Shown: positions 13,849-13,960 of the stretch, in pieces
How positions within the stretch are numbered: position 1 is the stretch's first letter
Layout of the letters: the number at the start of each line of letters is the position of its first letter
Source: an uncultured Erysipelotrichaceae bacterium
Lineage (GTDB): Bacteria; Bacillota_I; Bacilli_A; Erysipelotrichales; Erysipelotrichaceae
Reading direction: 5' to 3'
NCBI GenBank assembly: GCA_937902945.1
Contig: CALEMD010000358.1
Span: 1 to 13,960 of the forward strand
DNA: 13,960 nucleotides
Program-made: the position numbers and the translations under genes
The notes under the pieces: generated by a model
Databases searched by the model: none
Told to the model about the DNA's origin: nothing
The model's input: only the letters and a program-made list of their open reading frames with translations

Positions 13849-13960
13849 ATTTACATTCTATGATTTGATGGCTTTAAAGTCAAATATTTTCACGCTTTTC
13901 TGCATATATTTCGCTTCAAAAGGTCAAAATCAGAATGTAAATCGGCATCTCATGCCAAAT
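13831..13960. repeat. Perfect 29-bp inverted repeat around a 72-bp spacer, reaching the window end
   Basis: Arm 1 (13831-13859) and arm 2 (13932-13960) are exact reverse complements, 29 of 29. Each arm contains a small internal dyad GGCAT-GAG-ATGCC. Arm 2 ends at the last base of the window, so the repeat may extend further. Arm 1 covers the rplM -10 box and first leader hairpin. No recombinase gene is visible in the window. Confidence 0.9.
13855..13883 (-). promoter_or_regulatory. rplM: Sigma-A type promoter of rplM-rpsI
   Basis: Minus strand TTGACT (13878-13883), 17-bp spacer, TAGAAT (13855-13860): near-consensus boxes at ideal spacing, about 60 bases before the rplM start codon. The -10 box overlaps the inner end of the inverted repeat arm 13831-13859. 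Confidence 0.8.

Noticed and set aside
1..13960. tRNA genes, CRISPR arrays, transposases, integrases, prophage genes
   Set aside because: Searched for by eye on both strands; no cloverleaf, no regularly spaced direct repeats, and no recombinase or transposase motifs were found.

Overview
The window looks like chromosomal DNA of a low-to-moderate GC Gram-positive bacterium (Bacillota). The evidence is a rplM-rpsI ribosomal operon, a class B sortase next to a giant Cys-Gln thioester surface protein, M29 and M42 peptidases, strong GGAGG-type ribosome binding sites and U-rich intrinsic terminators. The protein style would fit Erysipelotrichia or a related gut/oral lineage, but this placement is a low-confidence impression. 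All genes except the first lie on the minus strand.

Layout, left to right. (1) 2-808, plus strand: 3' part of an M42 metallo-aminopeptidase, open to the window edge, ending in a terminator at 811-843. (2) 823-3319, minus strand: a tightly overlapping redox operon, flavodoxin > DUF1893 deaminase-fold protein > aldo/keto reductase with a two-[4Fe-4S] C-terminal domain > MerR regulator. It is headed by a textbook MerR promoter (TTGACT, 19-bp spacer, dyad ACTTAGAGT-AC-ACTCCAAGT), so the last gene very probably controls the first. (3) 3413-11467, minus strand: a three-gene surface module, a 2.1-kilo-residue thioester adhesin > class B sortase > membrane protein with two Ig-like (DUF5011-type) domains, closed by a terminator at 3386-3408. 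(4) 11554-12783, minus strand: M29 aminopeptidase with its own extended -10 promoter and terminator. (5) 12932-13792, minus strand: rplM-rpsI with terminator, strong promoter and a structured leader. A perfect 29-bp inverted repeat (13831-13859 and 13932-13960) overlaps that promoter and runs to the window end.

The most interesting region is the surface module. The secretion signal of the adhesin is in a different frame from the other 2,090 residues. Exactly at the junction is an AGGAGG followed two bases later by CCC-A, an arrangement resembling the prfB +1 frameshift site, although a one-base indel explains it equally well. After a thioester head, the protein seems to consist of three CnaB-type isopeptide domains. 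Two of them are split by long insertions made of a degenerate short beta-module (G-D-x-F-x-x-[DN]-G-x-x-Y-x-V) separated by a Y-[EQ]-[DE]-x-[LF] linker motif. The C-terminus stops at what looks like the first strand of a fourth CnaB domain, without any visible sorting signal, even though the next gene is a sortase. These are inferences from reading the sequence and have not been tested by profile search or structure prediction.
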